A DNA stretch of 64,000 nucleotides from Bettongia penicillata ogilbyi (Eukaryota; Chordata; Mammalia; Diprotodontia; Potoroidae): NCBI GenBank assembly GCA_023548195.1, contig JAJHZJ010000496.1, positions 8,952,644 through 9,016,643 on the forward strand, read 5' to 3'. Shown in pieces: positions 42,170 through 53,915 of this stretch (its first letter is position 1; every line of letters begins with the position of its first letter). Position numbers and translations under genes: made by a program. The notes beneath the pieces are model-generated. The model searched no databases. It was not told the origin of the DNA and saw only the letters and a list, made by a program, of their open reading frames with translations.

Positions 42170-43430
42170 TTTCAAGATCAAGATTTCAGGGACTCTAAAT
42201 CTGGCATAAAGGGCAGAGTCACTAGAGGTCTTTCATGACTGTAGTCTCTATACAAGCATTTAATCTCTGAGGGGCTCCTGTTTCTTTATCCATGAACCAA
42301 AAACTCATTAAACTTTCTCACAGTTTTAACATTCTGACATTGTACAAATCACTCACTCTCAGCATTTCCTTATATATTACAAGATCATTGAGTTACAGAT
42401 TTAGAGCTTCAGATGTTAGAAGTTGCTTTCTAGGTCTATGTAGGCCTCTAGGTAACACAGGCAAATGCTATCTCATCCCATAGGACATTCTAAACTTAAA
42501 AGATAATTGTGAATCATGTTTTCCAAGGAGAGATATATCAGTAATGAGACTGACCTGTTCAATGAACTGAAATTTGCCTTCATTTTCTCATATTTTAAAA
42601 AAATAAAACTTTTTAAATCTTAAAGTACAATAATTCAGAAAAATGTATGTAAATGCCAAATGATACACTTTTCCTCCACCTAAAATTGTTCAGTGGTAGA
42701 ATGGGAGCAATTTAAAACCAATCACAGGCCACTCCTTCTATACTCAGAAACATTTACAGGTGTGGAAATGGGAAAACAGTTGAATGATGGGCATTATGAG
42801 ATGCAGTGGGATCGATAATAAGTTAAATGACTGCTTGCCATGAATCGGAATGGAGCACGTGTGAAAACTTTCCCCAAGATTTTGGGAGATCAGCTACAGT
42901 GTGCCTGTGTGAGAGCAGAAAATATTATCAAAAATCATCTTCATATCTCATATATTCTGAAATAGAGAACAAGGCAATGGAATAACAAAGGTCTATAGAT
43001 TATTACTGGGTCTTGGATATTACCAAAACAAACTCTCTTGGCCAAGGGTCTGAAATAAGCATCCAAGTTGTTTCCTGCAGTCAGGAAATATGTTCAGAAT
43101 GCAAAATGCTGGAGACTTTTTTGGTGATGAAGTATTCCACTCCTCATCCTTGTAAAGGAAGAGACACTCTGCGTAAGACAGCTGCCATTCATTTTGTCTC
43201 GTCGCTGTGGGTCCTTCTAAACCTTAAAAAATTGTGTTGTTTTGTTCTGTGGGATATATATATTTTTAAATAAAGCCAACTCATTCCATGTTCAGAGTCT
43301 ATATGTGATGAAAAACCAAGGGGAGTGAGCAGAAATGTACTCTTTTCAGATGCATGTATGAAAGTGGGGAGGGCTAAGAGGGAAAAAGAGGGAATGACTT
43401 CAGCTAGTTTGCCCAAGAGATGTTGAAAAC
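42170..43430. other. Unassigned single-copy-like DNA (about 1.2 kb)
   Basis: Mostly unrecognised. 42380-42440 contains a possible antisense SINE tail ('gagttacagatttagagctt'). The 86-codon frame at 43013-43273 shows no family motif. Confidence 0.35.
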
Positions 43431-43434
43431 CAGC

Positions 43435-43545
43435 TAAAGCTCTGGATGAGTGACTCTGCTTCTCTGTGTCTCAGTTTCCTCATTTGTAAAACAAGGAGAT
43501 TGGACTATAAAGCCTCTGAGGTCTATGATCCTAAGATCCATTATC
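43435..43545 (+). mobile_element. MIR/THER-type SINE 3' half
   Basis: 'tctctgtgtctcagtttcct', 'agattggactataaagcctc' and 'tgaggtctatgatcctaaga' are the sense tail. Confidence 0.7.
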
Positions 43546-43579
43546 CTATCTTATGTCACATTGACATCCATTTCCATGG

Positions 43580-43825
43580 TATAGTAAGAGCTCATATTTC
43601 TATAGAATGTTTTTTTTTCCCCAGACTGCTTATGATACATTATCTGATGTGATCCTTACAACAACTCAGATAGGGACAATTTTGGCCCATGATGTTCTAC
43701 GGATGAAAACAATGAGATTCACAAAGATTAAATGATTTGTTTTCCATCCTCACATAGTGACGGTATGTCAGAGGCAGAATTCATGTCTAGCTCTTCCCAA
43801 CCACCAGATCAGTGCTCTCCTACTG
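43580..43825 (-). mobile_element. MAR/MIR-type SINE
   Basis: 'gagctcatatttctatagaa', 'gatgtgatccttacaacaac' and 'ggcagaattcatgtctagct' are in antisense order. Confidence 0.7.
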
Positions 43826-43829
43826 TATG

Positions 43830-44415
43830 TGAAGCTTAATGTAGAAGTTATCAAGCCTCATCATTCCCATTATTTTTCTCATACTTTGGGAAACAGATGC
43901 CAGTATTTTGTTATTTGGGAAACATCTGTGTTGAAAACAGGAGAGAAAAGCAAGTCTTGTTTTTTTGCCTCCTAAGATGTGACCCAAGCCCCTAAAGCCC
44001 GATGATATTCTCTCCTCATTGGTGGAAATTATTGCCCTGGATTGACTTGTGGGGTGGGTTGCCATTAGCAAAAACAGAAGAGAGACTGGATTTCTTCAAT
44101 TTCTTTGCTCTCTTCTGTGTCTTTAAGAGGTACATTTTTTCACCCTCTCTTCAAGTCACTGAAGGGAGAAAAGAAATTCTGGGAAGGAGCAGGCATGAGA
44201 GGAGCTGGCTGTCTCTATCACGTTCCTATCCACAGTTTGCTACACTAAAGACTAAAGGGGAATTTCTTCTTTGGTAAGAGTCTGAGGACTCTCAGTTGAG
44301 ATGAGCTACCTCATTCCCATTGGAATTGATCTTTCTGTATTGTCTGGTCTATATTCTCCTATGTATACTTTCTCTAATTTCTATTTTGCAATTGACTTGG
44401 ATAAATGGATTTCTT
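43830..44415. other. Unassigned single-copy-like DNA
   Basis: Nothing recognised. Confidence 0.35.
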
Positions 44416-44418
44416 TGA

Positions 44419-44530
44419 CATATACACACAAACATATGTGTATGTATATATGTATACACACATACATATATACATAAATGTATGCATATATAGGTAGGCA
44501 TATATACATATACACACATATATCTATATC
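44419..44530. repeat. (CATATA)n/(TATG)n microsatellite
   Basis: Interrupted alternation of cacata, tatgta and atacat units over about 110 bp explains the tyrosine/isoleucine-rich spurious frame at 44381-44566. Confidence 0.85.
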
Positions 44531-45395
44531 TACTGTAAAATTGGGATTTGGTGGGAAAGGTGTCAAGATTGAGTTTGAACTTTAAAATTATATCCCCTAG
44601 AGAAATAATGCTTAAAGGACCAGATAGATATAATTCTATTCCAGACCTCCTCTCTCTTAGGAGACCTATGATGATCCTGGAAGGACCATCCTCCTGGAAG
44701 GAATCAAAGTCTGCCTTTGTGAAGAGGTAGGGGAAGAGATACTAAAAATCTGTATTCTGCCTTCTTGTGAACCACCAATACAGCCTTTCTACAAGGATAG
44801 TGCTCAAAAGTATTGAAACTCAAATTTCTTACATAAAACAAGGAATACATACAAATAAAGAGTTTTTGCAGGTCAGCTGGAGCTGAGAAAGGAAACTAAG
44901 GTGGTGCTTGTTTCTATGATAAAATCTTTAGCAGCAAATTTCCCCAGGAATGGTCTGTGTACCACAGACGAATGAATGAGATGCTGATGACATTTCCGTA
45001 CTAAGGAGTACGCAAAGATCTGAGAACACAAATATAGGAGCAAGCCGATCCCTGTCCTCAAGGAATCTGTATTCCAATAGGCAAGACCAACCATTTAGGG
45101 GAGTGGGGAGCAGGGATGAATTTTTTGGCTTGATGGTTGGTGAGTCTCTTGGGCTATTAATATAGGATCTCTGTATTTTTACAACAATATTAAATTACTG
45201 AATTTTTCATTGTAATCTCATCATTTTCACCATTCCTCTGGCAAGGTTTCAAAGTTGTGGCAACTGAGAGAGAAAGGAAAATGAATGGTCTTTAGGACAA
45301 CTGAAATGGAGCTTAAGAGACATTTGTACTAGATATCCATTGGAATTTCTCAGTCCTTGTGGGAACTAATCCCCATTTATGGATATCCAATAGTA
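44531..45395. other. Unassigned single-copy-like DNA
   Basis: Nothing recognised. Confidence 0.35.
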
Positions 45396-45399
45396 ATCA

Positions 45400-45640
45400 T
45401 TAGCATAGCTGGTATCATGGATAGAGCACTAGATTCACAGCCTTAAAGACCTGGGTTGAAACTTCATTTTTGACATTACTTTGTGTGTGACCATGGGCAA
45501 ATTATTCAACCCCACTGAGTCTCAGCTAAAATGGAGATAGTGACATCTGTAATCCTGACCTCATGGAGATTCTAAGAGGCTCAAGTGAGATAATATGTGT
45601 AAAGTGCTATGTAGATGTCAGTTGTTACTGTAAAATATTG
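45400..45640 (+). mobile_element. MIR/MAR-type SINE, full head to tail
   Basis: 'catagctggtatcatggata', 'gtgtgtgaccatgggcaaat', 'aagtgagataatatgtgtaa' and 'agtgctatgtagatgtcagt' are in sense order. Confidence 0.75.
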
Positions 45641-45989
45641 TCACCTCATTTTAATGCTATAGATTAGGTAATCCACCATGAGCTGAACACATTTGACTTG
45701 CTTTTATGTAGAGTCGTTTGTTTTTAATGCATTAGTGTGTTTCTTTCCCATTTCTGAAAATTTGAGAGAAGTCCTCTCATCCATTATCTTCGGGGAACTT
45801 TAAAAATTATTTACTGATGCTTTTTTCAAAATATCTGTCACCACCACCTAGTCCCAGAGAACATTCCCTTCTGACAAAGAACAGTCTAAAACAAGCCAGC
45901 GTGTTAGCTCTGACAACAGGTACCTTATTTAGCACCTTTCTTTTCTCTCTGGAGTTAAGAATAGTTATAGCCTTGATTTGAATTCTGTC

Positions 45990-46790
45990 TTTCCGGGTTG
46001 CTGTCTTTTATCTTATTGTGGCTATTGCATATGTTGGTCTTTTCATTCTGTTATCTTCTCCCTTAATCTATTCATGCAAATTTTCCCAAGTTTCTCCGAA
46101 TTCCTCATGCTCGTTGTTACTTTAGGAACAATAAAAATTCTATTATATTCATATCTCATAACTTGTTCCACAATTGATGGGTACCCACTCTGGGTTTTAT
46201 TACTATTTTTAAAAAGTACTGCTGTTTGTTTGATTTTTTGTGACTTCTGTTCTTCTGTCTTTAATTCATAGTGAGATTTCTGGATTAATGAGCAGAGTTT
46301 AGTGACTTTTATAATAAACTTCCAAATTATTTTCCAGGAGAGTTGGATCTATCCATACGCAGTTCTATCAACCATGAATTAGTGTACCTGTCTTCCTGCA
46401 GTTTCTCCAAAATTGGTTATTTTGATCTTTTGTCGTCTTTGCCCATCAGATAGAAGGGTGTGAGAAAAACCTTGAAATAGTTTTAAATTATACCTCTCTT
46501 ATTATTAGTGATTTGGCACATTCCTTCCTATGGTTCTCAATTCTTTCCATTTCTTCTTTTTTTTACTCATGTTTTTCTTTCTCTTTTCTCTCTCTCTTTT
46601 TTCTCTCCCTTCCCCTCTCCTTCTCTCTCCTCTCTTTTTCTCTCATCCTCTCCTCTTCTCTCCTATCATTCCCTTTCTAAAACTGTCTGTTTATATTTTT
46701 TCACCACTCATCTATTGGGGAATGATTTTTGTCCTTATATTTTTATTTGAATTCTCTATATATCTTGTATTTTATACCTTGTCAGAGATA
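45990..46790 (-). mobile_element. Old L1 LINE 3' UTR, part 1
   Basis: 'cttgttccacaattgatggg', 'ctgcagtttctccaaaattg', 'attattagtgatttggcaca' and 'ctattggggaatgatttttg' follow the antisense order of the long L1M-type 3' UTR. A CT-rich expansion lies inside it at 46555-46670. The copy resumes at about 47245. Confidence 0.75.
46555..46670. repeat. CT-rich low-complexity tract
   Basis: Irregular (CTTTT)n/(CTCTC)n. It explains the leucine/serine/phenylalanine-rich frames at 46508-46871. Confidence 0.85.
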
Positions 46791-46794
46791 ACTT

Positions 46795-47240
46795 GCTATA
46801 TGGTGTGGTACATGGAATACAACTTCCTCCAAAGAGCTAAAAATGAGTGTCAATCAGAGAGCAAACAGTGAGAGATATATGCATAGTGGGCATTAGTAGG
46901 CTACAACATAAAAACCCATGAGGAATTCTGAGGAATACTGGGAAGTGTATGATAGGAAAACAAACTGACCTGGTCACTTGGGAAGGATGACCCGTGATGG
47001 TGCTCCACTGATACCCTCACAATGTCCATAGAAAGCAATGAGAGGATCCTACCCTTTGGGGTGACCAGAGCTTTGAAAGGACATGGAGTACCTCACCAAT
47101 TTGTATAAAAGCAGAGCTGTCATGGATGAGTTGCCATGTCTATCATTGGAGGAAACTGCCAAATCAAGAAGATCATAGAGTCATTTAACTGAGAATGAGC
47201 TATGAAGATCCCCTGACCCCCAGCTATGAAGTTCATAGCA
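46795..47240. other. Unidentified block interrupting the L1
   Basis: About 450 bp that fits neither flanking half of the L1. It has no tRNA head, long polyA or open frame. Readable landmarks are 'gggaaggatgacccgtgatg', 'ggagtacctcaccaatttgt' and 'gttgccatgtctatcattgg'. It could be an LTR fragment, an unknown SINE or DNA transposon, or host DNA between two separate L1 insertions. Confidence 0.4.
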
Positions 47241-47244
47241 TCTC

Positions 47245-47900
47245 TTCGGTATTTTTTTAACTTTAATGATTTTGTTAATGAAATATTTGTACATTTCATT
47301 TAAAAGTATTGCTGATTTTACTTTTATTATCTTTTCTGCTCTTTGTTTAAGAATGCTCCTCTTAGATACAGTTGTGCAAATTACCTCTTTCCATTTTCCT
47401 CTATTTTTTAAAGTGATTCTTACTTTTACAGTACTTTTTACTTTTGCATTTAGGTTATGTAATAGATCTCTGTGGCATATTATATAAGATGGAGGAAGAA
47501 GCCTAACTCCTAGCCACTGTTTTCCAGTTTTTCTAGTCACACTTATTGAGTAGGGAGTCCTGTCCCCAGTCATTTGTTTTATTAAATTTCTGAAACTGAT
47601 CTTCTGTGTTAGATTGGTTTGGTGTTTTCTTTATCTACTACCTTCCATTGATCACCATTTCTACTTTTAAATCAGTACCAATTAATTTTGATGAACATTA
47701 TTGTATAATATAGTTGGTTCTCTGGTAATGCAAGGACCCTTTCTTTCGGACTTCATTGCCCTCCCTTCCTTTGAAATTCTTGGCGCTTTGTTCTGCCGGT
47801 TGAATTTGATTACTTTGCCTAATTCTACAAAGTAGCCTACTGACTGTTTTTGTTAGATGCCGAAATGTCCAAAAATGGTTCCATCCGTATCCATACTGAC
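47245..47900 (-). mobile_element. Old L1 LINE 3' UTR, part 2
   Basis: 'tattgagtagggagtcctgt', 'cttccattgatcaccatttc', 'tattgtataatatagttggt' and 'tgaaattcttggcgctttgt' correspond to the antisense L1M-type text further from the 3' end, so the order continues that of 45990-46790. Confidence 0.7.
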
Positions 47901-47904
47901 ATGG

Positions 47905-48515
47905 GTAATCCGGTTTCATTTTTCTCTAGGAAATCATCATCATCTTGATTTTAGAGCAGATTCACAAAGGACTGGTAACAAAATAGAAAAGGCATCTGAG
48001 AACAGATGCTCAGGGTTGTACAAATGGTGGAAAACTCTTGCCAAGGAACGAGTAGTTCAGCAGGTTTGTCTCCCCAATCGACTTGTGGTTTCTTGTTCCA
48101 GATTTGCTCCTGAGTTACTTTATTATAGCTAGCACATGCCCTCTGTCAGCAAGCTTCTGCTGAGAAAAGACCTGCCCGGGATGGCAGGAATGTAAAAGTA
48201 AACATTTCCACAAAGCTCCAAAACAGAGCCACTCCCAACTTTAGGGAAATTCAACAATTAAACCAGAGAATGCATCCTGTTCTCATAATCCCTTCTTGTG
48301 AGCAAAGAGGGATTTCTTTGAAGTCTGTGGACCTGGGGAAACAAAGACAGCTCTAAGTCAGATCCCTTAGAACATTTTCTGTGCTTTTCTGGTGATTCAA
48401 GACATGCCAGAAACAATTTTGCCATTTATACATCTACTCAGCATCACCCTGGGTTAGGCGAAATGAGGCATTTGGCACACTTGTCCTAAGAGGTAGTTTA
48501 GAGTTATGATACACA
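47905..48515. other. Unassigned DNA
   Basis: Nothing recognised. Confidence 0.35.
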
Positions 48516-48517
48516 CT

Positions 48518-48595
48518 TTTAAAAATGGTAAGACTGAGACTCAAAGAAAGGTTAAATGGCTTGCCCCAGGTGACACACTTCTCTAGCAGATATAG
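48518..48595 (-). mobile_element. MIR-type SINE core fragment
   Basis: 'ggtaagactgagactcaaag' and 'ttaaatggcttgccccaggt' are the antisense core. Confidence 0.55.
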
Positions 48596-48869
48596 TGACA
48601 TGTCCATCCATCTTGGTTCCATCTTTCTGCTGTCATTTGGAGATCATGAAACATTTTCCCTGCCCCTACTTCGAAGACATCTTGTTTTCTCTTCTTCTTT
48701 CTCTTTATTTCACCTTCATTATTCATTTTCTTGTTTTTCCATAATTCCTCTTCCCTTTCAGAGATCTCTTCTTGCATAGTTTCTTGAATTTTCTTTCATT
48801 TCCCTGACTTCTCTTTTTCTCCCTTTGCCATTTGATGGAATGGTCCAGGTAAACTGGCTCATTGTTCCT

Positions 48870-49110
48870 CAGACCAAATGCCATCTCCTGTCTTTGTGCC
48901 TTTGACATGCCTCCTCCCCATGCCTGCTACGTACCACCTTCTTGTTTTACTTTTTGTTACTTCATTGTTGTGTGCGTTTTGTTGCCTTCATTAGACCGTG
49001 AAATCTTAAAAGCAGTAACTGTCTGTAGACTTTCTATGCATCCCCACCACTTAGCACAGTGCCTGACACATAGTAGGTATTTACTGAGTGCTCAGTGACT
49101 GACTTTACTT
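48870..49110 (+). mobile_element. L2 LINE 3' end
   Basis: 'ttcattagaccgtgaaatct', 'cacttagcacagtgcctgac' and 'acatagtaggtatttactga' form a clear sense L2 terminus. Confidence 0.8.
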
Positions 49111-49129
49111 CAAAATGTAGATCCACTAT

Positions 49130-49460
49130 TATCTACATGAGGCTTTTTCTGATACTGCAAGCTACCAGTGTCCTCTGCAAAATAACCACATATATGTGTG
49201 TGTATATGCCTATATACGTATCCATAGATGTATATATAACTACACACATGTGTATGCCCATGAATGTATATAAGTATACATATATGTATATATAAAATCA
49301 CATGTATGCATGTGTGCATATGTATATGCACATACATACATACATTTATATATGCATATTGTCTTCCTGATAGAAGGTAAGCCTCTTGAGGGAAGAGGCT
49401 GTTTTATTTTTGTACTTGTATCTCTGGTGCCTGGCACACAGTAGGCTTATCGATTGATTA
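49130..49460 (+). mobile_element. L2 LINE 3' end interrupted by a microsatellite
   Basis: L2 text at 49135-49187 ('gaggctttttctgatactgc') resumes at 49360 ('tcttcctgatagaaggtaag', 'tggtgcctggcacacagtag'). Confidence 0.65.
49188..49352. repeat. (TATG/TACA)n microsatellite
   Basis: About 165 bp of interrupted tata, tgta, cata and caca units inside the L2 end. Frames over it on both strands are artefacts. Confidence 0.9.
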
Positions 49461-49464
49461 TTTG

Positions 49465-50080
49465 ACCTTCCAATTTACAAAAACAAGACAAAACAAAACA
49501 CCCAAACCCTTAATCTTCAGCTCTGTGCAGCTCAGCTTTTCTGTTATTGGGTCACATCCCCTCCCTCCTTTCTAAGGACAAAGGCTAATACACTGACCCA
49601 TACGTGTAGGAGAAGGATAGGGTAGAATTAAAACAGACCTGGATTGTCTGTCAAAGTTCTCCTAAATCCATCCTTGGTCACAGAACAAGGGAAAATTGGA
49701 AGAGCAGGGACTTAATTGTTCATTAGTAAAAGGGCTATGAGTCATAGACACGAGAGAAAGGAAGACTCTTGAGAGTCAGTGAAATAATTAGGCCCAGAGA
49801 GCCAGAAAAGCTTATCCAGATGGTGGGAGCTATATGAGAGGATAAACCATGCCCTGGGGAGGGATGGGAAATAGTGTGTGTGGGGGTGGGGTGGGGAGGA
49901 GAGGGGGAAGGATAAAATAGGTCGGCATCCAAGAATGAGTAGCTGGTTGAATAAAAGAAAGGACAAAACTGAAGGAGCCAGGAGTGGGGAAATCCTTACG
50001 TGAGATAATTATAGACTGCCGTTGGTTTACCCTTGTTTCTTCATACGTGTTGATCCACTTTCATCAGCTAGGTGACAAAC
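49465..50080. other. Unassigned DNA
   Basis: A short G-rich purine run lies at 49877-49910. Otherwise nothing recognised. Confidence 0.35.
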
Positions 50081-50384
50081 TGTTTGAGGTTAGAGAGCCA
50101 GTCAGTCTAGTGGTTCAGGAGTGAGAGATAATGCATTAAAGGAGGTGATGAATCTAAAGTGCTATATAAAAGCCTACTGTTATTACATCAATGGGTACTT
50201 CTATGGAAGAGCGTTCTCCTTCCCGTAAGGACACCCTCCAGGGATACAGATCACAGCCCATTTGTGCCTTCCAAATCTCTTGTCCAAGTCCTCCCACAAA
50301 TCCTCAAAGAGGGACCCACTATGTGTTATGGGTCATCCTCTCACCCCCTGGGAATTGTCTAGATAATTAGCGGAACACAAGACT

Positions 50385-50580
50385 TATCTTTAAATGGACC
50401 ACGCTCTGGGGTTGGAGTTAGAAAAATCTGAGTTCAAATCCTAACTCAAATATTCATTGGTAGTGTGACTCTTGACAAATCACTTTATTTCTCTAAGACC
50501 TTGTAAGGATCAAATGAAATAATATACCTCAAGTGCTTTGCAAATATTACATACTAGAGATGATGTTGGTGGTGATGATG
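50385..50580 (+). mobile_element. MIR/MAR-type SINE
   Basis: 'gttggagttagaaaaatctg', 'agttcaaatcctaactcaaa', 'gtgactcttgacaaatcact' and 'tcaagtgctttgcaaatatt' are in sense order. A separate 3' fragment precedes it at about 50085-50185. Confidence 0.75.
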
Positions 50581-50761
50581 TCAGTTGGCTATCTCTTGCT
50601 TTCACTGCATGACTGGTTCATGTTTTCACTTGTAAACATGTCTGATTTTCATCTTTGCAATTCCTCATTTGTCTTGCTTGGCAGCTCACTTTTGTTCACT
50701 GTGCGTATCTCCCTTGTCCCTGGTATGATGCCCAACTTCAGTTCTCTAGAGACTGTGATAG

Positions 50762-50895
50762 TTTAAAAACATTAAAAGCATTAAAATAAATAAAGATATT
50801 TTATTTAATAAACATAAAATGTAATAATAATATAATATAAATAAAAATTATTTAAATAAATATAAAAAAGAACAATAAAACATTAAAAACAGTCC
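50762..50895. repeat. AT-rich low-complexity tract
   Basis: Nearly pure A+T with recurring aataaat and taaaa units over about 130 bp. Confidence 0.85.
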
Positions 50896-51059
50896 TTATA
50901 ATGATTTTTATTGAGTTTATTATCTTATGGGGACCATTTTTTAAAGTCAAAAAGACTCATAGAAAGAACCTCCCTTTTCCTCCCCACCATGGTTGATAGG
51001 AACTACTTGCTGATGTGAAAAATACCCAATGGCAAAAAGCTATGCTGAATTCAATTTTC

Positions 51060-51329
51060 CTGTGAAATGAGGAGAGTTAGTATAATGCAGTGAAAAGAAA
51101 TACAGCCCCGGAGTCAGCAATATTTGTCTTCAAGTCTTGTCACTGACACATACTGGCTGTATGACTCTGGCCAAACCACGTAACGGCTCAGTGCTCTAGG
51201 CAACTCTCTTAGATTATAAGTAGCAGAGAAGGTGTTGACCTGAATTGACAGAGAGAATTTACTTCCTTAAGAACTGTGTAGACCAATTAAATCGCAGGCC
51301 CAGTCCTTATGCCTTTTAAATGAATTTGT
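51060..51329 (+). mobile_element. tRNA-headed SINE with 'ctaggcaactctc' region, full length
   Basis: The head and core ('gccccggagtcagcaatatt', 'ggctgtatgactctggccaa') lead to 'tcagtgctctaggcaactct', 'tagcagagaaggtgttgacc' and 'atcgcaggcccagtccttat'. It is the most complete member of this subfamily here and is followed at its 3' edge by the younger SINE at 51340. Confidence 0.75.
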
Positions 51330-51339
51330 ATTTTATATC

Positions 51340-51658
51340 AGGGGAAGCTAGTTGATACAGTGCATAGAGCACCAATACAGGAGTCAGGAAGACCTGAGTT
51401 CAAATATCACCTCAGACACTTGACACTCACTAGCTGTGTGACCTTGAGCAAGTCACTTAATTGCCTCATCCTAGGTCATCTCCAGTCATCCTGATGAATA
51501 TCTGGTCACTGGATTCAGATGGCTCTGGAGGAGAAGTGAGGCTGGTGACTTTGCACAACCCTCCCTCACTTGAAACAAAATCAAGTGCAAATCATGTCCT
51601 CATTTCTCTGATGGCATGGTCTTCTTTGGCAATGAAGGATGAACACACACACATACAC
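51340..51658 (+). mobile_element. Marsupial CORE-SINE (family of 3868), TSD-flanked
   Basis: It runs from 'ggggaagctagttgatacag' through 'ctagctgtgtgaccttgagc' and the long tail 'gaatatctggtcactggatt' to CA repeats. The 10-mer ATTTTATATC occurs exactly at 51330-51339 and 51659-51668, giving an intact target-site duplication. The 153-codon frame beginning at 51461 is SINE-derived and not a gene. Confidence 0.92.
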
Positions 51659-51799
51659 ATTTTATATCTGCATAGATTTGGAAATAATAATATAGTAAGA
51701 CTCTCATATACTCAGTTTAAAGAAGACAGGGATGGTTTTATTAGTATAAGGAAATCCTGGTGGATGAAGTTTCTCTATGACATCTTCTGTTACTTAGGG

Positions 51800-51975
51800 T
51801 CAGTGGGTTATAGATGGAGATCTAGAAATCATCTTAGAAATCAAGTTCATTCCTCTAATTTTTCAGGTGAGGAAACCAAGGTCCAAAGATATCTAATGAC
51901 TTATCCAGGGACACATAGGTAGAAAGGTAGGATTCAAACTCAGATCTCCCTGCACCTGAATATAACATGCTATCT
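51800..51975 (-). mobile_element. MIR/THER-type SINE
   Basis: 'gtgaggaaaccaaggtccaa', 'ggattcaaactcagatctcc' and the tail side 'tagatggagatctagaaatc' are in antisense order. Confidence 0.75.
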
Positions 51976-52890
51976 CCCATGTTATTCTGTCTCTCTATAA
52001 AGAAAGTTAAGTTTGCTAATTTCCATGTGAATTTGAGGACTTCCTTGCAAGAACTCTATCTGTATCCTCAAGGGTCATCAGCCCTCTGGATGAGAGCCAT
52101 TGTCTCATATTTGAATTTCTCTCCCAATAATAAGGTTCTGAGCAGATGATACTTGGACTTGCTGATACTCTGAATGATTATGACATAGAAATGACTCTGC
52201 ATTCTCAAAACCTAGGCCGATGAGGCACCATCTCCAGGGGGTTCTAGTTGATTACAGCCTTGAGGTAGACTCTGTGTTGATTATCTGAGGACCAGCCAAT
52301 GTAAATATAACAAGACTCAGCTCAGGAAAGCTGGACACCGGGTGACAGATTTCTTAGTCACAGGAAGCTCATGAATAAACAGTCATTCAGCCAATATTTG
52401 TGGTCAGACTGGTTGAAGAGGAAGAAAGAAATGGAGAGTTTACACAGTAAAAGAGGATTCTGTTTACATCTGAACCTTGAGGAGAAAAGCAGAGATTTAG
52501 GCATCAGAGATGTCAGTTTGCTCTGGGCTCCAGGGCTATTAGGTCTCGTTTCCCATAGGCTTGGGTACGGTGGAGGCAGAGAGAGGTCACTTACAGTTTT
52601 GGTCTCTATGACAAGTAGCATGAAATACCCCAAACCAGGCCACCAATCAGCTTTGGGATTCATGTCATGAAAATAATATAGATAACTAAGTATTAGTTAC
52701 TAGAATGCCAAGGCCTAGAACAAAGTGCAGAATAAATGCTTTTTGGATAATTGCTTATCCCAGCTTCTAGCTATATTATTAAAAATATCCTGAGTTGATA
52801 GATTCATATTTTAACTAATTATTCCGCTAATGAGGTACTAAATTGAGGCTGAATGGATGCCTATTTTATTTATTTTTAATTTTTCTTAAT
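51976..52890. other. Unassigned DNA
   Basis: A possible L2 end lies at 52700-52760 ('aataaatgctttttggataa'). Overlapping opposite-strand frames at 52358-52670 have no recognised motif. Confidence 0.35.
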
Positions 52891-52896
52891 CCTCTA

Positions 52897-53030
52897 GGTC
52901 AGATGTTGGCAAACTATAGCCCCCATGTCCAATCTGGCCCTTTACTTGTTTTTGTATGGCCCACAAGAAAATAATGGTTATTGAATTTTAAAAATAAAGT
53001 TTTATTGCATTTTAAAACATAAAACCATTC
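52897..53030. mobile_element. hAT-like DNA transposon fragment
   Basis: 'ggtcagatgttggcaaacta', 'ccaatctggccctttacttg', 'tttttgtatggcccacaaga' and 'aaaaataaagttttattgca' match the end and interior of a widespread mammalian hAT element whose terminus reads 'ggtcggcaaactatggccc'. One end is missing. Confidence 0.7.
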
Positions 53031-53292
53031 TTAATTTGGCTTTGCTAACTCTACATTAGATGACAGTTTCCTGGGTCAAAGAGGCATTTGCTCCTCACTA
53101 GTTACTGCCTTTGGCAAAGGAAAGTTAAATAGCATGCCAGGATGTGGTGAGCTTTAAGCTCACCTGGCCTGGCTATCTGACGATGGGGAGCATAGATAAA
53201 CAAAGGTTTTTTGAACACATCAAAATTTAGCCTGTTGGTTGTTAGAGAATGAAATTTTCAACGTTAAGATGTCCAAGGAGATTTTTAATCCT

Positions 53293-53325
53293 GTGTGTGT
53301 GTGTGGGTGTGGGTGTGGGTGTGTG
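53293..53325. repeat. (GT)n / (GGGTGT)n microsatellite
   Basis: A short GT run changes to gtgggt units. Confidence 0.9.
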
Positions 53326-53374
53326 AGACCAACTCATTGGCAGTCTGGCAAACCTATGAACTTTCTCAGAATAT

Positions 53375-53482
53375 TTTTAAATACATGAAATACACAACAT
53401 TACAAGGGAAAGAGAACGTTAGTACAAATAAAGATGTCATCTTTGATTTTTTCCCCATCCAAGTTCACGGACCCCTGGAGTC
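53375..53482. mobile_element. hAT-like DNA transposon fragment
   Basis: 'atttttaaatacatgaaata', 'tcatctttgattttttcccc' and 'atccaagttcacggacccct' match the interior and GGACCCC-type region of a non-autonomous hAT element. It resembles 18005-18118. Confidence 0.6.
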
Positions 53483-53804
53483 CTGGTCTGAGGTAACTCA
53501 AAATGGCCAACACAAATGCTTAATTACAATGGCTTCCTGTTTTCTAGGCTATTATGAATGCTGAGCCATATGGTTCTGAGCACACAGATGTTTTCTTGCC
53601 AAGTTGCCACAACAGCTAGATCTCCTTAGCCCTCTTTGGGTGTTAAAATTATTTACATTTCAGGATGCAGCAGCAGAAACAACTGAACATCCGGAGTTTT
53701 CTCTGATGTCAGCAACACTTCTCTTCTGCAATATTAATTTAATTTTAATTGATTTAGTTTAATTCTGTTTATATGCAGTTTCAGTTTGGTGTCATTTTTC
53801 AGTA

Positions 53805-53915
53805 GAATATGAGTTCTTTGAGAGAAGGGACTGGTTCACTGGTATCTTACTGTCTCAACACCTACCATGTGATACTTTTAATGAATTCACATTACCTGAT
53901 TGATTGATTGATCAG
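53805..53915 (+). mobile_element. L2 3' terminus
   Basis: 'agaatatgagttctttgaga' and 'gaagggactggttcactggt' lead to 'attgattgattga' repeats. Confidence 0.6.

Noticed and set aside
46508..46871. Hydrophobic 113-codon frame resembling membrane segments
   Set aside because: CT-rich low complexity inside an L1 3' UTR generates the leucine/phenylalanine runs.
51461..51922. 153-codon plus-strand frame, and look-alike frames at 3867-4223 and 57060-57362
   Set aside because: The shared peptide similarity (SHPDEYLVTGF and similar) comes from the same SINE in all three places, not from a gene family.
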